Positions 8,694 through 16,384 of a stretch of DNA of 64,000 nucleotides are shown piece by piece; the stretch's first letter is position 1, and each line of letters opens with the position of its first letter. A model generated the notes under the pieces. It did no database searches. It saw nothing but the letters and a program-made list of their open reading frames with translations, and was not told the DNA's origin. Source of the DNA: Actinospineispora acaciae DSM 45401 (GTDB lineage: Bacteria; Actinomycetota; Actinomycetes; Mycobacteriales; Pseudonocardiaceae). The DNA is taken from the NCBI RefSeq assembly GCF_000620785.1, contig NZ_JIAI01000001.1, forward strand, positions 1,302,001 through 1,366,000, written 5' to 3'. The position numbers and the translations under genes are program-made.

Positions 8694-8721
8694 AGCTCCT
8701 CCTTCCGGACACCCCCCACTC

Positions 8722-8747
8722 AAAATACTTCCGCATGAAAATATTCC
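8722..8747. promoter_or_regulatory. AT-rich direct repeat upstream of fmdA
   Basis: AAAATACTTCC (8722-8732) and AAAATATTCC (8738-8747) are near-identical direct repeats 16 bp apart, in the 69-bp gap between the usp stop and fmdA. They are AT-rich against a very GC-rich background and lie just upstream of the fmdA ribosome site. They could be operator half-sites or promoter elements for the formamidase operon; no regulator gene is adjacent. Confidence 0.35.
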
Positions 8748-8762
8748 TAGATCTTCATGATG

Positions 8763-9233
8763 TCAATGGCGCATATCCGGCGGTGGAATGACGAGCACCG
8801 GGCGGTGTTGGTAATGGATCACGGCGTGGGACACGGACGGTTCGAACAGCCTCGGGATGACCGTCCGAAGCCCCTCGCCCCGGGTGCCGACCGCGATGAG
8901 CAGGGCGTCGTGCTCGTCGGCGACGCGACACAGCTCGTCGGCCGGGTCGCCACGCCGGGTCTCGTAGTCCCAGCCGACGCCCCGGCCGGCGAGCAGCCGC
9001 GCCACGTGGTCGCGGTGCTCGGCGAGCTCGTCGCGGGCGCGTTCCTCCCAGTCGGCGGCGTCCGGATCGACCGGATAGTCCTCCAGGCAAGCCACGTGCA
9101 CCACCCACAGCCGGGCGGCCAGCCGGCGGGCGAGGTCGGCGGCGGCGACCAGCGCGTGGTCGTTCTCCGAACCGGGGCCGTAACCGACGACGATCGTTGC
9201 CACCGTTGCCGCCGCCGCGTCCGAGTGCGTCAT
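8763..9233 (-). CDS. Universal stress protein (UspA family)
   Basis: 156 residues, a single Usp domain: TIVVGYGPGSENDHALVAAADLARRLAARLWVVHVA at the N-terminus and ALLIAVGTRGEGLRTVIPRLFEPSVSHAVIHYQHRPVLVIPP at the C-terminus. The usual G-2x-G-9x-G-S/T ATP loop is present in altered form (GTRGEG, then EPSVS). ATG 9233 is used; the longer open frame is a shadow of crcB. The gene follows the crcB pair by 44 bp in the same direction. Function is probably small-ligand binding under stress. Confidence 0.83.
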   Translation of the reverse strand: MTHSDAAAATVATIVVGYGPGSENDHALVAAADLARRLAARLWVVHVACLEDYPVDPDAADWEERARDELAEHRDHVARLLAGRGVGWDYETRRGDPADELCRVADEHDALLIAVGTRGEGLRTVIPRLFEPSVSHAVIHYQHRPVLVIPPPDMRH

Positions 9234-9277
9234 CTCGTCCCCGCCTGTCCCTGTGGGCGCGTCGGGTACCAGCCTGC

Positions 9278-9652
9278 TCAGGAATGCAGGACCACGCCAG
9301 TGAGCCACCACGAAAGGGCGGCCACCGCCAGGCCGGCGACCGCGCTGCCCGCCACGTTCGCCACCGCCGTGGCGCGCGCCCTGCCCTCGAGCAGGACGAA
9401 GGTCTCGTAGCTGAACGTGCTGTAGGTGGTCAGCGCGCCGCACAGGCCGACCATGACCGAGGACTGCACCGCCGCCGGCAGCACGTCGCTGACGCCGGTC
9501 AGGCCGCCGAGGATGAACGAGCCGATCATGTTCACGGTGAACGTGCCCCACGGGAACCGGGTGCGGTGGCGGGTCTGGACCGCGCGGTCGATCAGGTAGC
9601 GCGCCGGGGCCCCGATCGCCGCGCCCAGCGCCACCCACAGCACCGCGCTCAT
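9278..9652 (-). CDS. crcB: Fluoride-specific ion channel subunit CrcB/Fluc (second of a pair)
   Basis: 124 residues and four hydrophobic helices with the Fluc signature: GAAIGAPARYLIDR, WGTFTVNMIGSFILG and GLCGALTTYSTFSYET. These channels export fluoride passively and form dual-topology dimers; actinomycetes often encode two different subunits side by side that form a heterodimer, as here. The ATG overlaps the previous crcB stop (ATGA). Confidence 0.92.
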   Translation of the reverse strand: MSAVLWVALGAAIGAPARYLIDRAVQTRHRTRFPWGTFTVNMIGSFILGGLTGVSDVLPAAVQSSVMVGLCGALTTYSTFSYETFVLLEGRARATAVANVAGSAVAGLAVAALSWWLTGVVLHS

Positions 9653-10035
9653 CGGTCGACCCATCGGGCCACCAGCCGGGTCGCCGCCGCCCCGGTCGCG
9701 CAGGCGAGCAGCGCGACCAGCGGGGTCAGCACGAAGTACGCGGCGGCCGCCCCGAGGCGCCCGGCGTCGGCCTGCGCCAGGACCTCGACGGTGTAGGAGG
9801 AGAACGTGGTGTAGCCGCCGAGGACCCCGACGCCGAGGAACGGGCGCACCAGCCGATGCGGCTCGACCAGCTCGGTGATCACCACCATCAGCACGCCGAT
9901 CAACAGGCAACCGGTGATGTTGATCAGCAGCGTCGCCCACGGCCAGCCGCCGGGGCCGTGCGGCATCAGCAGGCCGAGCCCGTACCGGGCCTCGGCGCCG
10001 AGAATTCCGCCCAGCGCGACCGCGACGACGATCAC
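9649..10035 (-). CDS. crcB: Fluoride-specific ion channel subunit CrcB/Fluc (first of a pair)
   Basis: 128 residues with four helices: GGILGAEARYGLGL, WPWATLLINITGCLLIG and GVGVLGGYTTFSSYTVE, the Fluc Asn and the phenylalanine-track region. The GTG at 10035 is the likely start; the open frame upstream lies inside the aminotransferase gene on the same strand. It is 11 bp downstream of the aminotransferase stop, so probably read from the same message, although no metabolic link is obvious. No crcB fluoride riboswitch can be expected in so short a gap and none is seen. Confidence 0.9.
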   Translation of the reverse strand: MIVVAVALGGILGAEARYGLGLLMPHGPGGWPWATLLINITGCLLIGVLMVVITELVEPHRLVRPFLGVGVLGGYTTFSSYTVEVLAQADAGRLGAAAAYFVLTPLVALLACATGAAATRLVARWVDR

Positions 10036-10046
10036 GCCGGGCGACT

Positions 10047-11423
10047 CTACATCGCTCGTTCGGCTTTCAACCGTTCCAGCGAGGCGTCCACGGCTCGGAG
10101 GGTGTGCTCGACGTCGGCCTCGGAATGGGCGGCGGACACGAAGCACCGCGACCCCATCAGGTCCACCCCCTCCAGCAGCATCGCCTTGCGGAACAGGGCG
10201 CCGAGCGGGCCGTTTCCCCTGGCCAGCCGGGCGCCGTCCTCCTCGCGGTGGGAGCTGTCGCCGCGCAGCAGCCCCGGCGGGTCGCCCAGGAAGATGTTCA
10301 GGATCGAGCTTCGGCCGTACGCCATGCCCGGCACGGAGTGCCGCTCGAACGCGTCGTTGATCCCGTCGCGCAGGGTCGCCGCCCGGTCGGTGGCCCGCGC
10401 GACCGGCTCCTCGGCCTTGAGCAGGCGCAGCGTCGCCACGCCCGCGGCGGCCGCGAGCGGGTTGGCGTTCCAGGTCCCGGGGTGCGGAACCGTCCGGAAC
10501 CGGGCCCACTCCGGGTCGTCGCCTCGGACCAGGGGTTCCATGAACCGCGAGCCGCCGGCGACGGCGCCCGCCGCGACACCGCCGCCGACGATCTTGCCGA
10601 GCGTGGTGAGGTCGGGGGTGACGCCGAAGTACTCCTGGGCCCCACCGCGCGCATAGCGGAAGCCGGTCACGACCTCGTCGAAGATCAGGACTATCCCCCG
10701 CTCCCGGGTGAGCCGGCGCAGGCCGGCCAGGAACTCCGGGTCGCTCGGGACGGTGTCGCCGTGCGCCCCGCCCGGCTCCAGGATCAGCCCGGCGATGTCG
10801 TCGCTGTTGTCGCTGCTCTCCACCAGCCGCCGGGTCGCGTCCAGGTCGTTGAACGGCGCCACCAGCACGGAGTCCCGCACGTCCGGCGTGAGGCCCACCG
10901 AGTAGGGCACGTCGAACGGCGGCATGTAGCCGACCATGACCGCGTCGTGCCAGCCGTGGAAGTTGTAGGTGAACTTCACGATCTTGTTCCGGCCGGTGTG
11001 GGCGCGGGCGAGGCGCAGCGCCATCTGGGTGGCCTCACCGCCCGCCGCCATGAACCGCACCTGCTCGGCCGAGGGCACCAGCTCACAGACCAGCCGCGCC
11101 CACTCCAGCCCGAGCTCCGTCTCGCCGCCCGCGTGCAGCCCGTTGGGCAGCTGCGCCGCGAGCGCCTCCAGCACGGCGGGGTGGCCGTGACCCAGCAGGT
11201 TCGCGCCGTGGCCCATCCAGTAGTCCACGTACTCGTGGCCGTCCACGTCCCACTTCCGCGCCCCCCGGCACCTGTCGATGAACAGCGGAAACGGGTCGAA
11301 CGCCCGCGCGAGGTGGGTGGCGCCGCCGGGTACGAGGTCCGCCTGTTCCCGGAATCGGCGCTCCGAGATCGGGTTGGCCTGCCGGTACGCGTCGGCGACC
11401 GTTACGCTCACGGTTCCTGTCAT
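10047..11423 (-). CDS. Class III aminotransferase of the glutamate-1-semialdehyde aminomutase type
   Basis: 458 residues, PLP fold type I. Visible blocks are VPGGATHLARAFDPFPLFID, the substrate-region YVDYWMGHGANLLGHGHP, FMAAGGEATQMALRLARAHTGR, the PLP Asp in LIFDEVVTGFR and the Schiff-base lysine in TTLGKIVGGG (about residue 272). True HemL makes 5-aminolevulinate, but this gene sits with a transporter and no haem genes, so it is more likely a catabolic omega- or beta-aminotransferase. It starts 16 bp after the YkvI-like transporter with a good AAGGAGAT site. Inference: an amine or aminosulfonate such as taurine may be the substrate. Confidence 0.8.
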   Translation of the reverse strand: MTGTVSVTVADAYRQANPISERRFREQADLVPGGATHLARAFDPFPLFIDRCRGARKWDVDGHEYVDYWMGHGANLLGHGHPAVLEALAAQLPNGLHAGGETELGLEWARLVCELVPSAEQVRFMAAGGEATQMALRLARAHTGRNKIVKFTYNFHGWHDAVMVGYMPPFDVPYSVGLTPDVRDSVLVAPFNDLDATRRLVESSDNSDDIAGLILEPGGAHGDTVPSDPEFLAGLRRLTRERGIVLIFDEVVTGFRYARGGAQEYFGVTPDLTTLGKIVGGGVAAGAVAGGSRFMEPLVRGDDPEWARFRTVPHPGTWNANPLAAAAGVATLRLLKAEEPVARATDRAATLRDGINDAFERHSVPGMAYGRSSILNIFLGDPPGLLRGDSSHREEDGARLARGNGPLGALFRKAMLLEGVDLMGSRCFVSAAHSEADVEHTLRAVDASLERLKAERAM

Positions 11424-11439
11424 CCGTCGGATCTCCTTG

Positions 11440-12585
11440 TCATGTCGTCGTCATTGTCGTCGTCGTAACCTTCGACCGGGCATTGATGAGATAGACGCCC
11501 CTGGTGAGCAGCGGCACCACGAAGATCAGCAAAAAGGCGTAGGCGAAGTATGTGTACCCCTTGTCGACCAGCGCGATGATGCCCAGCTGCGAGAGGAAGA
11601 ACGACGCGGCGAGGATGACCGCCGAGCACGCCCCGCGCCTGGGCATCGTCAGCGCCTTCCGTCCTCCTTCCTCCAGCGAGCTGTTCACGCGTTGAATGAA
11701 GGCGTGGATGTTCGATGCGGACGTGTCGACGACCGCGTAGACGAACACGACGGCGAACAGGCCCGCAAAGACGCTGCCCCCGGACCGCTCGAACATGACC
11801 AGCCAGGGAATCGGCGCCTCGACGACGCTCTTCTCGTAGAAGCTGGCCAGCGCGAGATAGGTGAGCGCGAAGGGGACGACCACGAGCACCGAGGACAGAA
11901 CGCCCGAGAACACGGCCTCCGACCTCCTGGTCTGCCGGTCGAGACAGAAGAGAACCGGAATGAGCGCGGAGATGTTGTACCCGACGTACACCAGCCCCGA
12001 CAGTAGCGCCGCACCTAGGCTCGGCGAGGCGGCGAGCGACGTGTCCCCCCTGGTGAACAGGCTCTCCACCGCGTCCCAGCGCTGCACTAGCACGAAGATC
12101 GCGAATGCGCTGATCCCGCCGGAGAACAGCAGGCTCCCGAGCACGTCGAAGCGCTCGAAAAGGCCCCGGCCGAAGAAGAGAACCAGCCCGATGAGCACGA
12201 AGACACCCAACACCGCGACAAGATAGGGAACGCCGAACGCCCTCGACAGCACCTCGCCGACCCCGGACGTGACGATCCCCGTGACGAGAATGGTGAGCAC
12301 AATCCACAACACGTCGAACAACGGCCACAGCGGGCCGACCAGCTCACGAATGTACTCGCGATAGTTGTACGTCCGCAGGACACGCGCCAGCTCGTACCCG
12401 AGGGCGCACAGCACCGCGAATCCCACGAATATGACGGGCAGCGTCCAGACGCCGACGGCGCCGAACTGCCCCGCGTACTGCGCCACTTCCCTACCGGTGC
12501 TGAACCCCGGACCCACCTCGACGATCTGGAAGACCGCCGCCGGCAGGAGTACCGCTCGACCGAACGATTGAACCGAGTTCCCCAT
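11440..12585 (-). CDS. YkvI-like multi-spanning membrane transporter
   Basis: 381 residues with about ten hydrophobic helices, starting MGNSVQSFGRAVLLPAAVFQIVEVGPGF. The pattern resembles the poorly characterised YkvI family of APC-superfamily-like membrane proteins. ATG 12585 is preferred over the open frame to 12639 because the transmembrane part begins right after it. The C-terminus is an odd Thr-rich tail (KVTTTTMTTT) from a short GTC/GTT repeat. It is followed by the class III aminotransferase, so import of an amino compound is plausible. The gene is divergent from the IclR gene at 12709, with an IclR-like palindrome between. Confidence 0.68.
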   Translation of the reverse strand: MGNSVQSFGRAVLLPAAVFQIVEVGPGFSTGREVAQYAGQFGAVGVWTLPVIFVGFAVLCALGYELARVLRTYNYREYIRELVGPLWPLFDVLWIVLTILVTGIVTSGVGEVLSRAFGVPYLVAVLGVFVLIGLVLFFGRGLFERFDVLGSLLFSGGISAFAIFVLVQRWDAVESLFTRGDTSLAASPSLGAALLSGLVYVGYNISALIPVLFCLDRQTRRSEAVFSGVLSSVLVVVPFALTYLALASFYEKSVVEAPIPWLVMFERSGGSVFAGLFAVVFVYAVVDTSASNIHAFIQRVNSSLEEGGRKALTMPRRGACSAVILAASFFLSQLGIIALVDKGYTYFAYAFLLIFVVPLLTRGVYLINARSKVTTTTMTTT

Positions 12586-12677
12586 GGCGTTTCCGTCCCG
12601 TAGGCATGACGGCTCGCCGTTGAGCCGCTCACCTACCATCCACCAGCCGCGTCACCGGCGCACCCCGGCGTACACTG

Positions 12678-12694
12678 CTTCCAAGATGTGGAAG
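12678..12694. promoter_or_regulatory. IclR-type operator palindrome (site A)
   Basis: CTTCCA-AGATG-TGGAAG is a perfect inverted repeat with 6-bp arms. It lies between the divergent ykvI-like and IclR genes. It is the best copy of a motif found at five further promoter positions in the 14.8-24.7 kb region. It covers the GTG at 12688, which argues that translation of the regulator begins at ATG 12709. Confidence 0.65.
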
Positions 12695-12708
12695 GGGGAC
12701 TCCTGGGT

Positions 12709-13503
12709 ATGGCATCTGACGAACAGGCCGGCGGTGGCCCGGTGCTCGGCGCGCAGACGATCTCCCGCGCGTTCGCGGTGCTTCGCCTGTTCCGCGACCA
12801 CCAGGGCGACCTGGGCGTGGGCGTGGTCGCGCGCGAGCTGGGCCTGAACCTGAGCACCACACACCGCATCGTGCGCGCCCTGGTCGCCGAGGGCTACCTG
12901 GCGCAGAACAAGGACAGCGAGCGCTACTACCTCGGCACCGCCGCGCTCCTGCTCGGCCAGGCCGCGCACCGCAACTTCGCGCTCGACGTGGTGTACCCGG
13001 TGCTGCGGCGGCTGGCCGAGGGCACCGGGGAGTCGGTCAACCTGGGCGTGCTCGCCGGCGACAAGGTGGTCGTCGTCGAGCGCGTCGAGTCCGCCAAGCC
13101 GCTGCGCTTCACCCAGCCGCCCGGCACCCGTGTCCCGCTGCACGCCTCGGCGATGGGCAAGTCGCTGCTCGCGTTCAACGAGGACGTCCGCGAGCACCAC
13201 CTCACCAGCGGGCGCCGCCTGGACCGTCTGACGCCCAATACGCACACGACGCTCAAGGCCCTGCGCTCCGAGCTGGACCTGATCCGGGCCAGGGGCTGGA
13301 GCACCGACGACGAGGAGTCCCACGTCGGGGTCCGCTGCGTCGGCGCCCCGATCCGCGACGGGGCCAGCATCGCCAGGGCCGCGATCGCGGTGCAGGCGCC
13401 GTCGGTGCACGTCCCGGTCGAGCGCTTCGACGAGCTCGGACCCGAGGTGACCAGGGCCGCCAAGGAGATCTCCACCCTGCTACCCCCCGGCCACGGCTTC
13501 TGA
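12709..13503 (+). CDS. IclR-family transcriptional regulator (IclR-1)
   Basis: 264 residues from ATG 12709 (271 from GTG 12688). The N-terminal winged helix includes TISRAFAVLRLFRDHQGDLG and ARELGLNLSTTHRIVRALVAEGYL. The C-terminal effector domain carries GESVNLGVLAGDKVVVVERVES, RVPLHASAMGKSLLAF and VGVRCVGAPIRD. Such proteins usually bind a palindrome as a dimer or tetramer and respond to a pathway metabolite. It is divergent from the aminotransferase/YkvI operon and convergent with the ACS permease (24-bp 3' overlap). It shares LNLSTTHRIVRAL with IclR-2 (LNTSTTHRIVRAL), so the two are paralogues and may recognise the same site. Confidence 0.92.
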   Translation: MASDEQAGGGPVLGAQTISRAFAVLRLFRDHQGDLGVGVVARELGLNLSTTHRIVRALVAEGYLAQNKDSERYYLGTAALLLGQAAHRNFALDVVYPVLRRLAEGTGESVNLGVLAGDKVVVVERVESAKPLRFTQPPGTRVPLHASAMGKSLLAFNEDVREHHLTSGRRLDRLTPNTHTTLKALRSELDLIRARGWSTDDEESHVGVRCVGAPIRDGASIARAAIAVQAPSVHVPVERFDELGPEVTRAAKEISTLLPPGHGF

Positions 13504-14811
13504 CTCACCGTCGGGCGTCGGGAGCTTCTTGGACGGGTCGATGCACAGGGCGGTGAGGCCGCCGATGACGAGCAGGCCGGCGGACACCGCGAACGGCACC
13601 ACCCAGCCCTGGGTGCGGTCCACCAGCAGGCCGAAGACGGCCGGTGACACGATGCCGGCGAGGCCGAAGCCGGTGTTCATCAGGCCGCCGGCGGTCCCGG
13701 CGTGGTCGGGCGCGACGTCCATCGGGATCGACCAGAGGACGGCGTTGGTCAGCTCCAGGAAGAAGAACGCGAGCGCCAGGCAGATGGTGACCAGCACGAG
13801 CTGGTGCACGAACAGCGTGGGCACGATGAAGACGAACGAGCCCAGCAGGCCCACGACCAGCACCGAGCGGCGTGCGATGCGCAGGCTGCCGGTGCGGCGG
13901 AGCAGGGCGTCGGAGACCACCCCGCCCAGGGTGTCGCCGACCACGCCCGCCAGGAGCACCAGCGTGGTGAACAGCGCGAACTTCTCCAGCTGCAGGTGGT
14001 ACCCGTTGGCGAAGAAGGACGGGATCCAGGTCAGGTACACCCACAGCATCCAGCCGTAGGTGAAGTCCACGAACGTGACGGGCAGGATGCGGCGCAGCAG
14101 CGGGCCCCACGGCACCGGCGGGCGCTGGTCGGCGCGCTGGCGCTCGCTGAGCTCGGACAGCTCCTCGTCGGTGATCCGGGGGTGTTCGGCCGGCCGGTCC
14201 CGGTAGCCGCGCAGCCACACCACCGCCCACACCAGGCTCACCGCGCCGAGCACCCAGAACGACGCCCGCCAGTCGAACAGCGCGATGATCCCGGCCACCG
14301 CCAGCGGCGCGACGGCGTTGCCGAGCCTGGCGAACGAGTGCGTGATGCCCTGGCCGAAGCCGCGCTGGTCGGCGGGTAGCCAGCGGGACATCGCCTGGGT
14401 GGCCCCGGGGAACGCCGCGCCCTCGCCGAAGCCCAGCGCCAGCCGCGCCGCGAACAGGCTGACCAGCCCGGTGGCGAACCCGGTGAGCGCGGTGGACAGC
14501 GCCCAGATCAGGCCCACGCCGAACAGCAGCCGGCGCGGACCGAACCGGTCGGCCAGCCAGCCGCCGAACACCTGGAAGAACGCGTACGGGATCGCGAACG
14601 CGGACAGCACCAGGCCCAGCTCAGTGTTGGACAGGTGCAGGTCAGCGCGGATGTAGGGCGCCGCCGTCGCGATGTTCACCCGGTCCACGTAGGTGATGAA
14701 GTACATCGCGCAGAGCAGCAGCAGGATCGAACCGCGCACCCGGCCCCGGTAGGCCCGCAGCAGCCCGGTGTTGACCGAGCCGGCCCGGCGGGTCGTCGTC
14801 CAAGACTTCAT
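13480..14811 (-). CDS. ACS-family MFS permease, candidate sulfoacetate transporter (SauU-like)
   Basis: 443 residues, 12 helices. Anion:cation symporter family marks are YVDRVNIATAAPYIRADL, FGGWLADRFGPRRLLFGVGLIWALST and GFGEGAAFPGATQAMSRWLP. This family carries organic acid anions; SauU of Cupriavidus necator belongs to the MFS and imports sulfoacetate. The gene is divergent from the SauS-like dehydrogenase with two operator-like palindromes between, supporting a joint role. ATG 14811 is chosen over an upstream extension that crosses the operator. The substrate assignment is inference from context. Confidence 0.82.
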   Translation of the reverse strand: MKSWTTTRRAGSVNTGLLRAYRGRVRGSILLLLCAMYFITYVDRVNIATAAPYIRADLHLSNTELGLVLSAFAIPYAFFQVFGGWLADRFGPRRLLFGVGLIWALSTALTGFATGLVSLFAARLALGFGEGAAFPGATQAMSRWLPADQRGFGQGITHSFARLGNAVAPLAVAGIIALFDWRASFWVLGAVSLVWAVVWLRGYRDRPAEHPRITDEELSELSERQRADQRPPVPWGPLLRRILPVTFVDFTYGWMLWVYLTWIPSFFANGYHLQLEKFALFTTLVLLAGVVGDTLGGVVSDALLRRTGSLRIARRSVLVVGLLGSFVFIVPTLFVHQLVLVTICLALAFFFLELTNAVLWSIPMDVAPDHAGTAGGLMNTGFGLAGIVSPAVFGLLVDRTQGWVVPFAVSAGLLVIGGLTALCIDPSKKLPTPDGESEAVAGG

Positions 14812-14828
14812 CGTCTGGCACCGCCTGA

Positions 14829-14843
14829 TTCCAATTAGTGGAA
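14829..14843. promoter_or_regulatory. IclR-type operator palindrome (site B)
   Basis: TTCCA-ATTAG-TGGAA, perfect 5-bp arms with the same 5-bp spacing as site A, placed 18 bp upstream of the ACS permease start. A weaker related half-site (GCCACAATAAGG) follows at about 14850-14861. Both lie in the divergent permease/sauS promoter region. Confidence 0.6.
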
Positions 14844-14948
14844 GCGAATGCCACAATAAGGTAGAGAGCCGCTTCGCTTGTGTCAACGCTCACAGCCGCC
14901 GTCGCCGTTGACGACCCGTGACCCTCCCCCGTACGTTGTGGGACGGCA

Positions 14949-14963
14949 TGCCACATAGTGAAA
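14949..14963. promoter_or_regulatory. IclR-type operator palindrome (site C)
   Basis: TGCCA-CATAG-TGAAA, which reads TTTCA-CTATG-TGGCA on the other strand, is a degenerate copy of the site A motif. It ends 10 bp before the sauS ATG at 14974 and overlaps the likely GAAAGGA ribosome site, so a bound regulator could block both transcription and translation initiation. Confidence 0.55.
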
Positions 14964-14973
14964 GGATGCGGGC

Positions 14974-16380
14974 ATGACGACAACCCAGGTCAGCACCACC
15001 GCCGCCGAGACGGTCGCCGCGTTGGTCGCGCGGGCACGGGCCGCGCAGGCGGTCTTCGAGGGCTACGACCAGCGGCGGGTGGACGATGTGGTGGCCGGGG
15101 TCGCCTGGGCGATCTACCAACCGGACCGGGCGAAGGAGCTGGCCGAGCTCGCGGTGCGCGACACCGGCCTGGGCCGGGTGGCGGACAAGGTCGCGAAGAA
15201 CCAGCGCAAGACCATGGGCACCCTGCGCGACCTCACCGGGGCGAAGTCGGTGGGCGTGATCTCCGAGGACCCGGCCACCGGGATCACCGAGTACGCCAAG
15301 CCGGTCGGGGTCGTCGCCGCCGTCTGCCCGTCCACGAACCCGGCGGCCACCCCGGCGAACAAGACGATGATGGCGCTCAAGGGCCGCAACGCGGTGATCC
15401 TCTCGCCGTCGCCGAAGGGCGAGTCGACCTGCCGGCTGCTGGTCGAGCACATCCACGCCGAGCTGGACAAGGTGGGCGCACCGCGCGACCTCGTTCAGTA
15501 TGTGGAAGGCGCAAGCAAGGAGCTGACCCACGAGCTGATGCGCCAGGCCGACCTGGTGGTCGTCACCGGCTCGCAGCGCAACGTGCGGCAGGCCTACCGC
15601 AGCGGCACCCCCGCGATCGGGGTCGGCGCCGGCAACGCCCCGGTGATCATCGACGCGGACGCCGACGTGGCCGACGCCGCCGAGAAGATCAGGCGGAGCA
15701 AGACGTTCGACTACGCGACGAGCTGCTCGTCGGAGAACTCGGTGCACATCCACGCCGACGTCTACCGGCAGGCGCTCAACGCGCTGCGCGAGCAGGGCGG
15801 CTACCTGCTGACCGGCGAGGAGAAGCAGCGGCTGCGGGCGGTGATGTGGCCGGACGGCAAGCTCAGCTCGGCGGTCACCGCCCAGCCCCCCGACAAGATC
15901 GCCGCACTGGCCGGGCTGGACGCGCCGGGCGCGGAGTTCTTCATGGTCGAGGAGGACGGCGTGGGGCCGGACCACCCGTTCAGCGGCGAGAAGCTGTCGG
16001 TGGTGCTGACCGTCTACCGGTTCACCGACCTGGAGCAGGCGCTGTCGCGCATCCAGCTCCTGCTCGACCACCAGGGCGCCGGCCACTCCTGCGGCATCCA
16101 CACCCGGACCGAGGAGCACGCCCGGCTGGTCGCGTCCCGGTTGAAGGTCGCCCGCGTGCTGGTGAACCAGGCGCACTGTTTCGGCACCGGCGGCTCGTTC
16201 GACAACGGGCTCGGGTTCACGCTGACCATGGGCGCCGGCACCTGGGCCGGCAACAGCATCAGCGACAACCTCTCCTACCGGCACTTCCTCAACATCACCC
16301 GGCTGGCCCGGGTCATCGAGCCCCGGGTTCCGACCGAGGAGCAGCTGTGGGGCCACTACTTCGACAGCTACGGGCGGTGA
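14974..16380 (+). CDS. sauS: CoA-acylating aldehyde dehydrogenase, SauS-like (sulfoacetaldehyde dehydrogenase, acylating)
   Basis: 468 residues of the acylating aldehyde dehydrogenase family. Visible features are VGVVAAVCPSTNPAATPANK, the nucleotide-binding VVVTGSQRNVRQAYRSGTPAIG, GVGAGNAPVIID and the catalytic cysteine in YATSCSSENSV (Cys251). Related enzymes include acetaldehyde/butyraldehyde dehydrogenases and SauS, which interconverts sulfoacetyl-CoA and sulfoacetaldehyde with NADP(H). The SauS assignment rests on the adjacent ADP-forming acyl-CoA ligase, the ACS permease, pta and a xsc gene in the same window. An acetaldehyde or succinate-semialdehyde role is the main alternative. It starts an operon with the two ligase subunit genes (4-bp gap). 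Confidence 0.78.
   Translation: MTTTQVSTTAAETVAALVARARAAQAVFEGYDQRRVDDVVAGVAWAIYQPDRAKELAELAVRDTGLGRVADKVAKNQRKTMGTLRDLTGAKSVGVISEDPATGITEYAKPVGVVAAVCPSTNPAATPANKTMMALKGRNAVILSPSPKGESTCRLLVEHIHAELDKVGAPRDLVQYVEGASKELTHELMRQADLVVVTGSQRNVRQAYRSGTPAIGVGAGNAPVIIDADADVADAAEKIRRSKTFDYATSCSSENSVHIHADVYRQALNALREQGGYLLTGEEKQRLRAVMWPDGKLSSAVTAQPPDKIAALAGLDAPGAEFFMVEEDGVGPDHPFSGEKLSVVLTVYRFTDLEQALSRIQLLLDHQGAGHSCGIHTRTEEHARLVASRLKVARVLVNQAHCFGTGGSFDNGLGFTLTMGAGTWAGNSISDNLSYRHFLNITRLARVIEPRVPTEEQLWGHYFDSYGR
15493..15507. promoter_or_regulatory. Operator-like motif inside the sauS coding region
   Basis: GTTCA-GTATG-TGGAA matches the shared IclR motif at most positions but lies about 520 bp inside sauS. 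It may be a roadblock or looping auxiliary site, or chance. Listed because motif matches are otherwise confined to promoters. Confidence 0.25.
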
Positions 16381-16384
16381 CGCG

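Noticed and set aside
10047..11423. HemL, glutamate-1-semialdehyde aminomutase of haem synthesis
   Set aside because: Actinobacterial hemL normally lies with other hem genes; here the context is a transporter and an IclR operator, so only the structural family is claimed.
11424..11470. Short GTC/GTCGTC repeat at the 3' end of the YkvI-like gene as a mobile or regulatory repeat
   Set aside because: It encodes the Thr-rich C-terminal tail in frame and is too short to be more than slippage-prone coding sequence.
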